Below, in pieces: positions 16,681-28,466 of a stretch of DNA of 64,000 nt. Made by a program: the position numbers and the translations under genes. This DNA is from RPQJ01 sp963712815 (GTDB lineage Bacteria; Pseudomonadota; Gammaproteobacteria; Steroidobacterales; Steroidobacteraceae). The notes under the pieces are model-generated. The model was not told the DNA's origin and searched no databases. It saw only the letters and a program-made list of their open reading frames with translations. Positions within the stretch are counted from its first letter, which is position 1; the number at the start of each line of letters is the position of its first letter. The stretch lies in NCBI GenBank assembly GCA_963712815.1, contig CAVQJL010000008.1:124001-188000 (forward strand), given 5' to 3'.

Positions 16681-19600
16681 ATGTCCATCCACGTCGCACT
16701 GACGCACGAGACCCGCTACCACTACAGCCGGCCGGCGACGCTCGGGCCGCAGGTGATTCGACTGCGACCGGCGCCGCACTCCCGCTCGCGAATCCTGAGC
16801 TATGCGCTCAAGGTCGAGCCGGCCGGGCATTTCCTGAACTGGCAGCAGGATCCCCTCGGCAACTACCTGGCCCGGATCGTCGTGCCCGAGAAGACCCGCG
16901 AGTTCCGCCTGCAGGTGGACCTCGTCGCCGAGATGGCGGTCTTCAACCCGTTCGACTTTTTCCTCGAGCCGGAAGCCGAGCAGTACCCGTTCGTGTACGA
17001 GCCGCGCATCGCCAAGGAGCTCGAGCCCTACCTCGAGCTCGAGGCGACCGGCCCCCTGCTCGCGGCGTGGATCGGAACGGTCGAGCCCGGCCCGGTGCCC
17101 ACCGTCGACTTCCTGGTCGAGCTGAACCGGCGGCTGCACCAGGCGGTCGCCTACATCATCCGCATGGAGCCTGGGGTGCAGGCCTGCGAGGAAACCCTCT
17201 CCACGGGCAAGGGCTCCTGCCGCGACTCGGCCTGGCTGCTCGTGCAGATCCTGCGCCGGCTCGGCCTCGCGGCGCGCTTCGTCTCCGGCTACCTGATCCA
17301 GCTGAAGCCCGACGTTGCCGCGCTCGACGGTCCCTCGGGCACCGACAAGGACTTCACGGACCTGCACGCCTGGACGGAGGTGTACCTGCCGGGCGCCGGG
17401 TGGATCGGCCTCGACCCGACCTCCGGGCTGCTGACCGGCGAGGGGCACGTTCCGCTCGCGTGTGCGCCGCATTTCACCGGAGCCGCGCCCATCACGGGCA
17501 CCGCGGACGTGGGCGACGTCGAGTTCTCCTTCGCGATGCACATCGAGCGCATCGTCGAGAGCCCGCGGGTCACGCGGCCCTACGCCCCCGGGCAGTGGTC
17601 GGCGATCGACGCGCTCGGCCAGGCCGTGGACGAGCAGCTGGCCGAGGCCGACGTGCGGCTGACCATGGGCGGCGAGCCCACGTTCGTGTCCATTGACAAC
17701 GTGGACTCACCGGAATGGAACACGGCTGCGCTCGGGCCCCACAAGCGCGTGCTCGCGGCGCGGCTGATCCAGCGCCTGCGCGACCGCTTCGCGCCCGGCG
17801 CCCTGCTGCACTTCGGGCAGGGCAAGTGGTACCCCGGCGAGTCGCTGCCGCGCTGGGCCTTCGCACTCTACTGGCGCGGCGACGGCCAGCCGCTGTGGCG
17901 CGACGCCCGCCTGATCGCACAGGAGGATGACCCCGGCAGCTCCACCCTCGAAGACGCCAGGGCATTCACCGAGGCGCTCGCCGAGGCGCTCGGGGTGGCG
18001 GCCGATCGAGCGCTGCCGGCCTACGAGGACCCGGTGCCCTACCTGACCCGCGAGCAGCGTCTGCCCGACAACGTCGACCCGTTCGAGTCGAAGCTCGAGG
18101 ATCCCGAGGAACGTGCCCGTCTGGCGCGGGTGTTCGAGCGCGGCCTCGCCAGTCCCGTGGGCTACGTGCTGCCGCTGCAGCGCTGGAACGCGCCGCACCA
18201 GGCGGCCTGGTACAGCGAGCGCTGGACGACCCGGCGCGGCCGCCTCTTCCTCGTGCCAGGCGATTCGCCGATTGGCTTCCGGCTGCCGCTCGACTCGCTC
18301 CCGCACGTGCCGAGCGAGGACTATCCGTACTTCATCCCCGCCGATCCCTTCGCGCCGCGGGCGCCCCTGCCACCGGTGCCACCGGTGCCACCGACGCCGT
18401 CCGACGTCGATCAGCAACGCAGCATCCAGCAGGTATCCGGTGCAGCCGACGTCCGCCAGCAGCTCGTGGAACAGGGCGGCAAGGCAGGGGCCGACGGCGT
18501 CGTGCGCACCGCGCTCGCCGTCGAGCCGCGCGACGGCCGGCTGTGCGTGTTCCTGCCGCCGACCGAGACGGCCAACGACTACGTGGAGCTGATCGGCTGC
18601 GTCGAGGAGACCGCGGCCCGGATCGGGCAACCCGTCCACGTCGAGGGCTACACGCCACCCGCCGACGAGCGGCTCAACGTCATCAAGGTCACCCCGGACC
18701 CGGGCGTGATCGAGGTCAACGTGCACCCCGCGCGCGACTGGAACGAGCTCAAGGCGATCACCTCCACGCTCTACGAGGAGGCCCGACTCAGTCGTCTCGA
18801 CGCCCAGAAATTCATGATCGACGGCCGGCACACGGGCACCGGCGGCGGCAACCACGTGGTGGTGGGCGGCGCGACGCCGGCAGACAGCCCGTTCCTGCGC
18901 CGTCCCGACCTGCTGCGCAGCCTGATCGCCTACTGGCAGAACCACCCGTCGCTGTCGTTTCTCTTCTCGGGGCTTTTCATCGGGCCGACCAGCCAGGCGC
19001 CCCGCGTGGACGAGGCGCGCCACGACGGACTCTACGAGCTCGAGATCGCGTTCCGGCAGATGGAGCGCCCGGCGGAGGGCGAGCCGGTGCCGCCGTGGCG
19101 CGTGGACCGCCTGCTGCGCAACCTCCTGATCGACGTGAGCGGCAACACCCACCGCACCGAGATCTGCATCGACAAGCTGTACTCGCCCGACGGCCCCACC
19201 GGTCGCCTCGGCCTCGTCGAGTTCCGCGCCTTCGAGATGCCGCCACACGCGCAGATGAGCCTCACGCAGCAGCTGCTGCTGCGGGCACTGATCGCGCGGT
19301 TCTGGCGCACGCCTTATTCGCAGCCGATGGTGCGCTGGGGCACGGCGCTGCACGACCGCTTCATGCTGCCTCACTTCGTCTGGCAGGACTTCCGCGACGT
19401 GCTGCGCGACATGCGCGAGGCGGGCTTCGCGCTGCAGGACGACTGGTTCGCGCCGCATTTCGAGTTCCGCTTCCCGCGCTACGGCGCGGTCGAGCGCGGC
19501 GGCGTCGAGCTCGAGCTGCGCCAGGCCCTCGAGCCCTGGCACGTGCTCGGCGAGGAAGGCTCGGTCGGCGGCACCGCGCGCTACGTCGATTCCTCGCTCG

Positions 19601-20034
19601 AGCGATTGCAGGTGCGCGTCCGCGGGCTCACCGAGTCGCGTCACCTCGTCGCCTGCAACGGGCGGCGCGTGCCGCTGCGCGCCACCGGGACTGCGGACGA
19701 GGCGGTCGGCGGCGTCCGCTTCCGCGCCTGGCAGCCGGCGCGCTGCCTGCACCCGGAGATCCCGGTGCACGCGCCGCTGGTGGTCGAGGTCCTCGACCGC
19801 TGGTCGGGGCGCTCGCTCGGCGGGTGCACGTATCATGTCGCACACCCCGGTGGCCGCAACTACGAGACGTTTCCCGTGAATTCCTACGAGGCGGAAAGCC
19901 GGCGGCTGGCGCGATTCTCGGAACTCGGGCATTCGCCCGGTCCGGTCCGGCTGCCGGCCGAGGAACCGAACCCCGAGTTTCCGCTGACGCTCGACATGCG
20001 CCGCGCCGTGCCCGGCGAGGAACGCCCCGCTTGA
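16681..20034 (+). CDS. Large transglutaminase-like protein with DUF2126 domain
   Basis: This 1117-residue cytoplasmic protein has an N-terminal bacterial transglutaminase beta domain (1-85) and a papain-fold transglutaminase core with Cys180 (GKGSCRDSAW), His229 and Asp245 as the likely triad. A long DUF2126 region (from about 320) begins RLTMGGEPTFVSID and includes GTGGGNHVVVGG. No signal peptide is seen. The architecture is a known but uncharacterised family always linked to circularly permuted ATP-grasp and alpha-E genes, as here. The core could cleave or form amide bonds in a peptide made by the ATP-grasp partner (inference). The stop overlaps the next start. Confidence 0.9.
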   Translation: MSIHVALTHETRYHYSRPATLGPQVIRLRPAPHSRSRILSYALKVEPAGHFLNWQQDPLGNYLARIVVPEKTREFRLQVDLVAEMAVFNPFDFFLEPEAEQYPFVYEPRIAKELEPYLELEATGPLLAAWIGTVEPGPVPTVDFLVELNRRLHQAVAYIIRMEPGVQACEETLSTGKGSCRDSAWLLVQILRRLGLAARFVSGYLIQLKPDVAALDGPSGTDKDFTDLHAWTEVYLPGAGWIGLDPTSGLLTGEGHVPLACAPHFTGAAPITGTADVGDVEFSFAMHIERIVESPRVTRPYAPGQWSAIDALGQAVDEQLAEADVRLTMGGEPTFVSIDNVDSPEWNTAALGPHKRVLAARLIQRLRDRFAPGALLHFGQGKWYPGESLPRWAFALYWRGDGQPLWRDARLIAQEDDPGSSTLEDARAFTEALAEALGVAADRALPAYEDPVPYLTREQRLPDNVDPFESKLEDPEERARLARVFERGLASPVGYVLPLQRWNAPHQAAWYSERWTTRRGRLFLVPGDSPIGFRLPLDSLPHVPSEDYPYFIPADPFAPRAPLPPVPPVPPTPSDVDQQRSIQQVSGAADVRQQLVEQGGKAGADGVVRTALAVEPRDGRLCVFLPPTETANDYVELIGCVEETAARIGQPVHVEGYTPPADERLNVIKVTPDPGVIEVNVHPARDWNELKAITSTLYEEARLSRLDAQKFMIDGRHTGTGGGNHVVVGGATPADSPFLRRPDLLRSLIAYWQNHPSLSFLFSGLFIGPTSQAPRVDEARHDGLYELEIAFRQMERPAEGEPVPPWRVDRLLRNLLIDVSGNTHRTEICIDKLYSPDGPTGRLGLVEFRAFEMPPHAQMSLTQQLLLRALIARFWRTPYSQPMVRWGTALHDRFMLPHFVWQDFRDVLRDMREAGFALQDDWFAPHFEFRFPRYGAVERGGVELELRQALEPWHVLGEEGSVGGTARYVDSSLERLQVRVRGLTESRHLVACNGRRVPLRATGTADEAVGGVRFRAWQPARCLHPEIPVHAPLVVEVLDRWSGRSLGGCTYHVAHPGGRNYETFPVNSYEAESRRLARFSELGHSPGPVRLPAEEPNPEFPLTLDMRRAVPGEERPA

Positions 20035-22622
20035 ATACCCAGACCGAGTCGCTGCCGGGGCCGATGGACCAGACGCTGGCTCCGCTGTTCGACGCCTATC
20101 GGTCCCTCCCCGGCACGTACGACGAGATGAAGTCGGCCGACGGCCAGATCCGGCCGCACTGGCAGAAGCTCGTCGATGCGCTGCGCTTGCTGAGCCGCGT
20201 CGAGATGGACTCGCGCTGGAAGCGCGTCGAGCGGATCCTCTACGAGAACGGGCTCACCCACAATATCTACGGCCAGGGCTATGCGACCGAGCGGCCGTGG
20301 CGGCTCGACGCGCTGCCGCTGCTCATCTCGGCGGAGGACTGGCGCCGCCTCGAGGCGGGCCTCGTGCAGCGCGCGCGGCTGCTCGACGCCGTGCTCGACG
20401 ATTGCTACGGCGCGCAGCGCCTGATGCTGGACGGGCACCTGCCGGCGCCGCTGGTGCTCGGCAATCCCCAGTTCCTCAGGCCCTGCCACGGCGTGCCGGT
20501 GAGCAAGGGCAGGCGCCTGCACTACTACGCCGCCGACGTCGGGCGCGCACCGGACGGCAGGTGGTGGGTGATCAAGGACCGCTGCGAGTCCCCGGTGGGC
20601 GGCGGATACGCCCTCGAGAACCGCATCGCGCTGCGCAACTGCCTGCCCGACGAGTTCGTCGCCAATCGCGTGCAGCAGCTCGCCGGCTTCTTCCAGTCGG
20701 TCCACGACGGCCACGTCGCGCTCACCGGCCGCGAGGATCCGCGCATCATCGTGCTGACGGCCGGGCCCACCACCTCCGGCTACTTCGCGCATTCCTATCT
20801 GGCGCGCTACCAGGGCTACGTGCTCGCCGAGGGCGCCGATCTCACGGTGCGCGACAGCCGCGTGTTCCTCAAGACGCTCGAGGGGCTGCGCCCGGTGGAC
20901 GTCATCATCCGGCGCGTGGAGGCGGCCTCCTGCGATCCGCTCGAGCTGCGCAGCGATTCGCCGCACGGGGTGCCGGGCCTCGTCGACGCCGTGCGCGCCG
21001 GGACGGTGAGCGTGGTGAACGCGCTCGGCAGCGGTCTCGCGGATACCGAGGGCCTGATGCCGTTCCTGCCCGGGCTGTGCCGGACGCTGCTGCAGGAGGA
21101 ACTGCAGCTGCCGTCGCTCGCGACCTGGTGGTGCGGCCAGGACGAGGCACGCGAGTACGTGCTGCGAAATCTCGGCCAGCTGGAAACACGCGACGTCTTC
21201 TACCGCGGCGCCAGCGAGCCCGGCACGCAGAATCCCGACGGCCCCGAGGCCTGGCAGGTCGGCGGCCCCGAGCAGCGGATCGCCGATCGGGGCTTCGCCT
21301 ACCTCGCGCGCGAGCCGATGCGCCTGTCCACGGTGCCGGTGATCGGCCCGCAGGGCCTGCGGCCGGTGCCGTTCGCGCTGCGGGTGTTCGTCGCGGCGTC
21401 GGCCGATGGCTACGCGGTGATGCCGGGCGGGCTCGCGAGGCTCTGCCCGCCGCACACCGGGCAGGCCTTCGACTTCGGGCGCTTCGGCGATGGCAAGGAC
21501 ACCTGGATTCTTTCGGACACCTCCTCGCGAGCGACCAGGCCCCGGCGAACACGCACTGGAGCAGTGGAGTTGCGGCGGACGGCCCGCGAACTTCCGAGCC
21601 GTACTGCCGACAACCTGTTCTGGCTTGGACGCAATGTCGAGAGGGCCGAGGCGATCATGCGCCAGGTGCGCGCGTCTATCCTGCGCCTCGTCGACGACGA
21701 CCGGCCCAGCGAGGACCTGCTCGCCATCGATCGCGTGCTGCGTCCCACGTTCGCCAAGGCCGGCATCGCGCCGCCGGACCAGGCCGAGCTCGACGCCGGA
21801 ATCCGCACCGGCCTCGAACGCGAGCTCGGCGAGCTGGTGTTCGACGCGGACCGCGATTACGGACTGCGGCGCACGCTGCGCGATCTCGGCCGCACCGCGT
21901 CGCTCAGCCGGGAGCGGCTGTCCGGGGATTCCTGGCGCATCCTGCACGGCCTGCAGCCGGACGATTTCGCGCGCCGTCCGGGGCTCGCGGTGCCGCCGCG
22001 ACGCTCGCAGGTGGCCGGCGTCCTCGGCCCGCTCGACCAGGGCATCCAGCGCCTCGCGGCCTTCAGCGGCATGGGCACCGAGAACATGACGCGCAGCTTC
22101 GGCTGGCGCTTCCTCGACATCGGTCGTCGCATCGAGCGCAGCGTCCAGATGACCGCGCTGCTCGGTTGCCTGCTGACCGCGGAGGACCCGGAGGACGACG
22201 GTAGCCTGATCCTGGTGCTCGACATCGCCGACAGCTTCATGACCTACCGTTCGCGCTACCTGCTCACGCCACAGCTCGCGCCCGTGCTGGACCTGCTGCT
22301 GCTCGACGAGGCCAACCCGCGCTCGGTCGCCTTTCAGCTCGAGGCCCTGGCCGCGCACCTCGAACGCCTGCCGCGCTCGGTCGCGGAGCCCGCGGGCGGC
22401 AACGCTCAACGCATCGTGCACGGGTTGCTCGCGGAGTTGCGCCTCGCGGATATCGACGGCCTGTCCCGCAAGAGCCGGCTCGGCGACCGACCGGGGCTCA
22501 AGGCATTGCTCGGGGGCATCGCCGAGGACCTCGCGCGCCTGACGCCGGACATCGCGCGCACCTACTTCAGCCATGCGGACGATGGCCGTACCGTCTCGGC
22601 TGCCGGCGCCGCGTCCCGCTGA
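20031..22622 (+). CDS. Fused circularly permuted ATP-grasp and alpha-E domain protein
   Basis: This 863-residue protein has a type-2 circularly permuted ATP-grasp domain (about 1-480) with VIKDRCESPVGGGYALENR near 180-200. An alpha-helical alpha-E (DUF403) domain follows from about 520, beginning ARELPSRTADNLFWLGRNVERAE. ATP-grasp enzymes ligate a carboxylate to an amine or thiol using ATP; the alpha-E partner's role is unknown. The start TTG 20031 overlaps the previous stop and has GCGAGG upstream; ATG 20064 is the alternative. The linker near 21520-21590 is short and basic. The same two domains recur as separate proteins two genes downstream. Confidence 0.88.
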   Translation: MNTQTESLPGPMDQTLAPLFDAYRSLPGTYDEMKSADGQIRPHWQKLVDALRLLSRVEMDSRWKRVERILYENGLTHNIYGQGYATERPWRLDALPLLISAEDWRRLEAGLVQRARLLDAVLDDCYGAQRLMLDGHLPAPLVLGNPQFLRPCHGVPVSKGRRLHYYAADVGRAPDGRWWVIKDRCESPVGGGYALENRIALRNCLPDEFVANRVQQLAGFFQSVHDGHVALTGREDPRIIVLTAGPTTSGYFAHSYLARYQGYVLAEGADLTVRDSRVFLKTLEGLRPVDVIIRRVEAASCDPLELRSDSPHGVPGLVDAVRAGTVSVVNALGSGLADTEGLMPFLPGLCRTLLQEELQLPSLATWWCGQDEAREYVLRNLGQLETRDVFYRGASEPGTQNPDGPEAWQVGGPEQRIADRGFAYLAREPMRLSTVPVIGPQGLRPVPFALRVFVAASADGYAVMPGGLARLCPPHTGQAFDFGRFGDGKDTWILSDTSSRATRPRRTRTGAVELRRTARELPSRTADNLFWLGRNVERAEAIMRQVRASILRLVDDDRPSEDLLAIDRVLRPTFAKAGIAPPDQAELDAGIRTGLERELGELVFDADRDYGLRRTLRDLGRTASLSRERLSGDSWRILHGLQPDDFARRPGLAVPPRRSQVAGVLGPLDQGIQRLAAFSGMGTENMTRSFGWRFLDIGRRIERSVQMTALLGCLLTAEDPEDDGSLILVLDIADSFMTYRSRYLLTPQLAPVLDLLLLDEANPRSVAFQLEALAAHLERLPRSVAEPAGGNAQRIVHGLLAELRLADIDGLSRKSRLGDRPGLKALLGGIAEDLARLTPDIARTYFSHADDGRTVSAAGAASR

Positions 22623-22627
22623 GTCGC

Positions 22628-23533
22628 ATGCGCTACGACGTACGGCACCGCACCACGTACCGGTACAGCCAGCCGGTGTCGATCTCGCACCACGTGCTGC
22701 GGCTTGGACCCCGCCGTTGCGACCATCAGGTGCTGCACGAATCCTCGATCGAGGTGTCGCCGCAGCCGGCGGTGCGAAGTGATTCCCTGGATTATTTCGG
22801 CAATCCGGTCACGTACCTGACCATCCAGGAGCAGCACGAGCAGCTGGTGATCGAGGCGCGCGCGCGGATCGACGTTGCCGCGCCGCCGCCGCGCGAACCG
22901 TCGCAAACGACACCCTGGGACCGGATCTTCGGGCAACTCGAGCGCAATCCATCGCCCGATGGCATCTCGACGCTGCAGTTCGCGTTCGACTCGCCTTACA
23001 CGCGCACCACGACCGACCTCGCCGCCTACGCACGGGACTCGTTCACGCCGGGCCGGCCCGTCATCGAGGCGGCCCGCGACCTGACGCGGCGCATCCACGG
23101 GGATTTCCGCTACGACAGCACCGCGACCGACGTCTCGACGCCGGTGGACGAGGTGTTCAGGCTGCGGCGCGGCGTCTGCCAGGATTTCGCCCACCTCGAA
23201 CTCGCCTGCCTGCGTGCGCTCGCACTCCCGGCGCGCTACGTGAGCGGCTACCTGCTGACCCGGCCCCCGCCGGGCCAGCAGAAACTCGTCGGCAGCGATG
23301 CCTCCCACGCCTGGATCTCGGTGTGGTGCCCCGAGGCGGGCTGGGTGGACCTCGACCCCACCAACGACGCGCTCGTCCGGGACGAGCACGTCACGCTGGC
23401 CTGGGGCCGGGACTACGGGGACATCAGCCCGATAAACGGGGTAATCTTCGGCGGCGGCGACCACGACGTCGAGGTCGCGGTGGACGTGACGCCAGCCGCC
23501 GCCCAGCCGACCGAGGAGCAGCAACGGGCATGA
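22628..23533 (+). CDS. Transglutaminase-like cysteine protease-fold protein
   Basis: This 301-residue protein has an N-terminal transglutaminase beta domain (1-80, opening MRYDVRHRTTYRYSQPV) and a transglutaminase core with Cys184 (RRGVCQDFAH), His227 (DASHAWISVW) and Asp243. It has no signal peptide. It resembles the N-terminal third of the large transglutaminase protein at the start of the operon but lacks DUF2126. The start lies 5 bp after the fused ATP-grasp gene, and the stop overlaps the next ATG by four bases (ATGA). Translational coupling suggests a stoichiometric partner. Confidence 0.9.
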   Translation: MRYDVRHRTTYRYSQPVSISHHVLRLGPRRCDHQVLHESSIEVSPQPAVRSDSLDYFGNPVTYLTIQEQHEQLVIEARARIDVAAPPPREPSQTTPWDRIFGQLERNPSPDGISTLQFAFDSPYTRTTTDLAAYARDSFTPGRPVIEAARDLTRRIHGDFRYDSTATDVSTPVDEVFRLRRGVCQDFAHLELACLRALALPARYVSGYLLTRPPPGQQKLVGSDASHAWISVWCPEAGWVDLDPTNDALVRDEHVTLAWGRDYGDISPINGVIFGGGDHDVEVAVDVTPAAAQPTEEQQRA

Positions 23534-24981
23534 CGCAGCGCGGATCCGCCGGATTGCTCGGAGCCTACGACTCCGGGGGCTTCTACTGCGAGGTCTTCGG
23601 TGGCCCGAAGCAGCCGGCACTGCACACCCGCACCGTGCGTGAACGGCTCGACGGATTGAGCCTCGCCGAGCTGCGCCGGCGGGCGCAGGCGGCGGAGCGC
23701 GAGCTCTACAACCTCGGCGTCACCTTCACCGTCTACACGAGCCGCGAGCAGATCGACCGCATCCTGCCGTTCGACGTCATCCCGCGCGTGCTGTCGGCGG
23801 CCGAGTGGGACACGATCGAGCGCGGGGTGATCCAGCGGGTCACGGCGATCAACCGCTTCATCGAGGACGTCTACCACGAGCAGAAGATCCTGCGCGACGG
23901 GATCGTGCCGGCCGACCTCGTGCTCGGCAACGCGAACTACCGGCCGCAGATGCGCGGGCTCAAGGTTCCTTTCGGCAGCTACGTAAACATCTGCGGCGTG
24001 GACATCGTCCGCGGCGCCGACGGCCGCTTCTGCGTGCTCGAGGACAATGCGCGCACCCCGTCGGGCGTGTCCTACGTGGTCGAGAACCGCCACCTGACGC
24101 AGCGGGCGTTCCCGGATCTCATGCGCAACATCGGCGTGCGTTCGGTTTCCAACTACGGCCAGCGACTGGCCGGAAAGCTCACCGAGCTCGCCTCGGGCAT
24201 CGGCGAGGATCCGTCCGTCGTGCTGCTGTCGCCGGGCGTCTACAACTCCGCCTATTTCGAGCACGTCTTCCTCGCCCGCGAGATGGGCGTGACCCTGGTC
24301 GAGGGTCGCGACCTCATCGTCCGCGACGACCGCGTCTTCATGAAGACCACCCGCGGCCTGCAGCGGGTGAACGTCGTCTACCGGCGCATCGACGACGATT
24401 TCCTCGACCCGGAGGCCTTCAACCCGGCGAGCATGCTCGGCGTGCGGGGACTCATGCGCGCCTACCGCTCCGGCAACGTGGTGCTGGCGAACGCGGTCGG
24501 CACGGGCGTCGCAGACGACAAGGCCGTCTATGCCTACGTCCCGCGAATCATCCGCTACTACCTCGACGAGGAGGCGATCCTGCCGAACGTCGAGACCCAC
24601 ATCTGTCGCGAGGGCGAGGGCCTCGAGTACACGCTCGCGAACCTCGAGGAGCTGGTGGTCAAGCCGGTCGGCGAGTCGGGCGGCTACGGCATCCTCATCG
24701 GGCCGCACGCGAGCCGCAAGGCGCTGGCGGAGTTCCGCCACAAGCTGCGGGCGGACCCGGGGAACTACATCAGCCAGCCGGTGGTGCAGCTGTCGGTGTG
24801 CCCGACGGTCACGCGCAGCGGCATCGAGCCCCGGCACGTGGACCTGCGCCCCTTCGCCGTGACGGGCCGCTCGACCTGGGTGCTGCCCGGCGGGCTCACC
24901 CGCGTGGCGCTGCGCAAGGGCTCGCTGATCGTCAACTCGTCGCAGGGCGGCGGATCGAAGGATACCTGGGTCCTTGAATAA
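23530..24981 (+). CDS. Circularly permuted type-2 ATP-grasp protein
   Basis: This 483-residue standalone ATP-grasp protein belongs to the DUF404/407 families. Recognisable segments are FCVLEDNARTPSGVSYVVEN (about 170-190), VVLLSPGVYNSAYFEH, VVKPVGESGGYGILIG (the nucleotide-binding loop, about 375-395) and the tail NSSQGGGSKDTWVLE. It is a predicted ATP-dependent amide or ester ligase with an unknown substrate. ATG 23530 overlaps the upstream stop, and its own stop overlaps the next gene by 8 bp. It is the split counterpart of the ATP-grasp half of the fused protein upstream. Confidence 0.92.
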   Translation: MTQRGSAGLLGAYDSGGFYCEVFGGPKQPALHTRTVRERLDGLSLAELRRRAQAAERELYNLGVTFTVYTSREQIDRILPFDVIPRVLSAAEWDTIERGVIQRVTAINRFIEDVYHEQKILRDGIVPADLVLGNANYRPQMRGLKVPFGSYVNICGVDIVRGADGRFCVLEDNARTPSGVSYVVENRHLTQRAFPDLMRNIGVRSVSNYGQRLAGKLTELASGIGEDPSVVLLSPGVYNSAYFEHVFLAREMGVTLVEGRDLIVRDDRVFMKTTRGLQRVNVVYRRIDDDFLDPEAFNPASMLGVRGLMRAYRSGNVVLANAVGTGVADDKAVYAYVPRIIRYYLDEEAILPNVETHICREGEGLEYTLANLEELVVKPVGESGGYGILIGPHASRKALAEFRHKLRADPGNYISQPVVQLSVCPTVTRSGIEPRHVDLRPFAVTGRSTWVLPGGLTRVALRKGSLIVNSSQGGGSKDTWVLE

Positions 24982-25966
24982 CCTCCTCGCACGGCACGCG
25001 GAATCCATCTTCTGGCTGGCCCGCCAGGTCGAGCGGGCCAACAGCACCGCGCGCATCCTCGACGTGAACGAGACCTTCAGCCGCAACGCCCGGGGCGAGC
25101 ACGACTGGGAATCCGTGCTGCGCCTGTACGGTGACGAACTGAACTTCCGCGCCACGGGCCGCAAGCCCAGCGCAGACGCCGTCCTCCACTACTACATCCT
25201 GGACGACCAGAACACGAACTCGGTGCTCAGCAACGTCCGCATGGCGCGCGAGAATGCGCGTGCGCTGCGCCCGCTGATCTCCACCGAGATGTGGGTGCAG
25301 CTGAACGGCTTCCACAACCGGCTCTCCCGGCTGCGCCGCCCCGACCTGCGGGCCGAGAACCTCAACCGGCTGTGCAGCTACATCAAGGAGTCCTGCCAGA
25401 CCCACAGCGGCATCACGGCCGAGACGCTTTACCGCGACGAGTCCTGGTATTTCCACCAGCTCGGGCGCGCGATCGAGCGCGCCGACCAGACCACGCGCCT
25501 CGTGGACGTCAAGTACCAGGTGCTGCTGCCGCAGCCGAGCGACGTGGGATCGCCCATCGACGAGGCGCAGTGGAACACGGTGCTGCGCTCGGCAGCCGGC
25601 TTCCACGCCTTCAGGCGCGTGAATCCGCAGAGCATGTCGCCGCCCAAGGTCGTCGAGTTCCTGGTGTTCGACCAGCGTTTCCCGCGCTCCGTCGCCGCGA
25701 GCGTGCTCGTGGCGAACGAGCACCTCGGCGAGCTTCGCCTCAAGTACGGCCACACGGCGAAGCGCGCCGCTTCCGGGCTGCTGCGCAAGCTGGCGGCCTC
25801 GCTGGCGGAAGACACCGCCGTGGATCTCATCGCGCGCGGCCTGCACGAGGGTCTCGACGAGCTCCAGGCGGAGCTGGCCCGAGTGACCGATGCCCTCGGC
25901 CGGGAGTACTTCCTGCTGGCGGAAACGGACGAGGTAGCGTCTCCGACCGGCGAAGCACCGGCCTGA
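24974..25966 (+). CDS. Alpha-E domain protein (DUF403)
   Basis: This 330-residue mostly helical protein opens with LLARHAESIFWLARQVERA, the alpha-E signature also found in the C-terminal half of the fused protein (NLFWLGRNVERAE). The TTG start at 24974 lies inside the end of the ATP-grasp gene (8-bp overlap), so translation is coupled. Alpha-E proteins have no assigned activity but occur almost only beside type-2 ATP-grasp genes, so a subunit or peptide-carrier role is plausible. Confidence 0.9.
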   Translation: MNNLLARHAESIFWLARQVERANSTARILDVNETFSRNARGEHDWESVLRLYGDELNFRATGRKPSADAVLHYYILDDQNTNSVLSNVRMARENARALRPLISTEMWVQLNGFHNRLSRLRRPDLRAENLNRLCSYIKESCQTHSGITAETLYRDESWYFHQLGRAIERADQTTRLVDVKYQVLLPQPSDVGSPIDEAQWNTVLRSAAGFHAFRRVNPQSMSPPKVVEFLVFDQRFPRSVAASVLVANEHLGELRLKYGHTAKRAASGLLRKLAASLAEDTAVDLIARGLHEGLDELQAELARVTDALGREYFLLAETDEVASPTGEAPA

Positions 25967-25998
25967 CGCCGCGAGCGGCGACCCTCGAGGACACGCCC

Positions 25999-27182
25999 AT
26001 GCCCGGACCCACCCGAACCCACCTGTCTGATCTGCGCGGCGCCGCCCGCATGGCCTTCGACGCCACGGCAGGCGTCGCCGGGATCGTCGAGAAGATGCAC
26101 CGTACGATCCAGGTGCTGCCCATGCCGGTCGGACGCGCCGAACCCGGATCCACGCGCGGCATCACGGGGTTCGTGTACCGCAGCATCCAGGGCAGCGTGC
26201 GACTGATCGGCCGGGGCATCGACCTCGGCCTCGCACCGGTCGTGGCGCTGCTTCCCGAAGGCGAGTCCACGCCGGTCCGCGACGCATTCGTCTCGTCCGT
26301 GAACGGCGTGTTCGGCGACTACCTCGTCCGCACCGGCAACCCGCTCGCGATCGAGATGGGGCTGCGCTACCGCGGCCGCCCGCTGGACCTCGACAACCTG
26401 CCGGGCACCTTCGGCAGGGACGACAACACAGCGCCGGGCGGGCGGATCCTCGTGATGGTGCACGGCCTGTGCCTGAACGAGCGCCACTGGACGCGCGAGG
26501 GCCACGATCACGGTGCGACGCTCGCCGACGAGCTCGGGTTCACGTCGCTCTACCTGCGCTACAACACGGGCCAGCACATCGGCCACAACGGGCGCGAGTT
26601 CGCGGCGATGCTCGAGAGGCTCGTCTCGAGCTGGCCGCGACCCGTCGAGGAACTCGTGATCCTCGGGCACAGCATGGGCGGGCTCGTGGCCCGCAGCGCC
26701 TGCCACTACGGCCGCGAGGCCGGGCACGGCTGGCTCGAGTACCTCGGGAAGCTCGTCTTCCTCGGCACGCCGCACCACGGCTCGCCGCTCGAGCGCGGCG
26801 GCCACAGGCTCGACTACGTGCTTGAGGTGAGCCCGTACTCGGCCCCGTTCACCCGCATCGGCAAGACACGCAGCGCCGGCATCACCGACCTGCGCCACGG
26901 CAGCATCACGACGGGCGCGCACGAGGTCGTGCCGCTGCCCGCGGGCGTGAAGTGCTATGCGGCGGCCGCGACGCTCGCGGCCCGGCGCAGCGTGCTCGCC
27001 GAGCGACTGGTCGGCGACGGCCTGGTGCCGCTCGACAGTGCACTCGGCCGGCACGCCGAACGCGAGCGCACGCTGGCGATCCCGAAGGACCGTCAGTGGG
27101 TCGGATACGGCATGGGGCACCTCGAGCTGCTCAGTCGCGCCGAGGTGTACTCACAGCTGCACGAGTGGCTGCAGGACCGGGG

Positions 27183-27186
<4 letters not shown>
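25999..27186 (+). CDS. Alpha/beta-hydrolase (lipase/esterase-like)
   Basis: This 395-residue hydrolase has an oxyanion-hole region VMVHGLCLNE near 155, the nucleophile elbow GHSMGG (Ser225) and a C-terminal catalytic His in MGHLELL. The first 130 residues are helical and family-specific. The fold resembles PGAP1/lipase-type esterases. ATG 25999 follows GAGG. It begins 32 bp after the alpha-E gene on the same strand and may be the last gene of that operon, perhaps releasing or acylating the product (inference). Its stop codon overlaps that of the convergent helicase. Confidence 0.85.

Positions 27187-28466
<1,280 letters not shown>

Noticed and set aside
19884..22574. An 896-codon minus-strand frame, and a similar 741-codon one at 17707-19932
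   Set aside because: Both mirror the transglutaminase and ATP-grasp genes and contain no recognisable domain or ribosome site.
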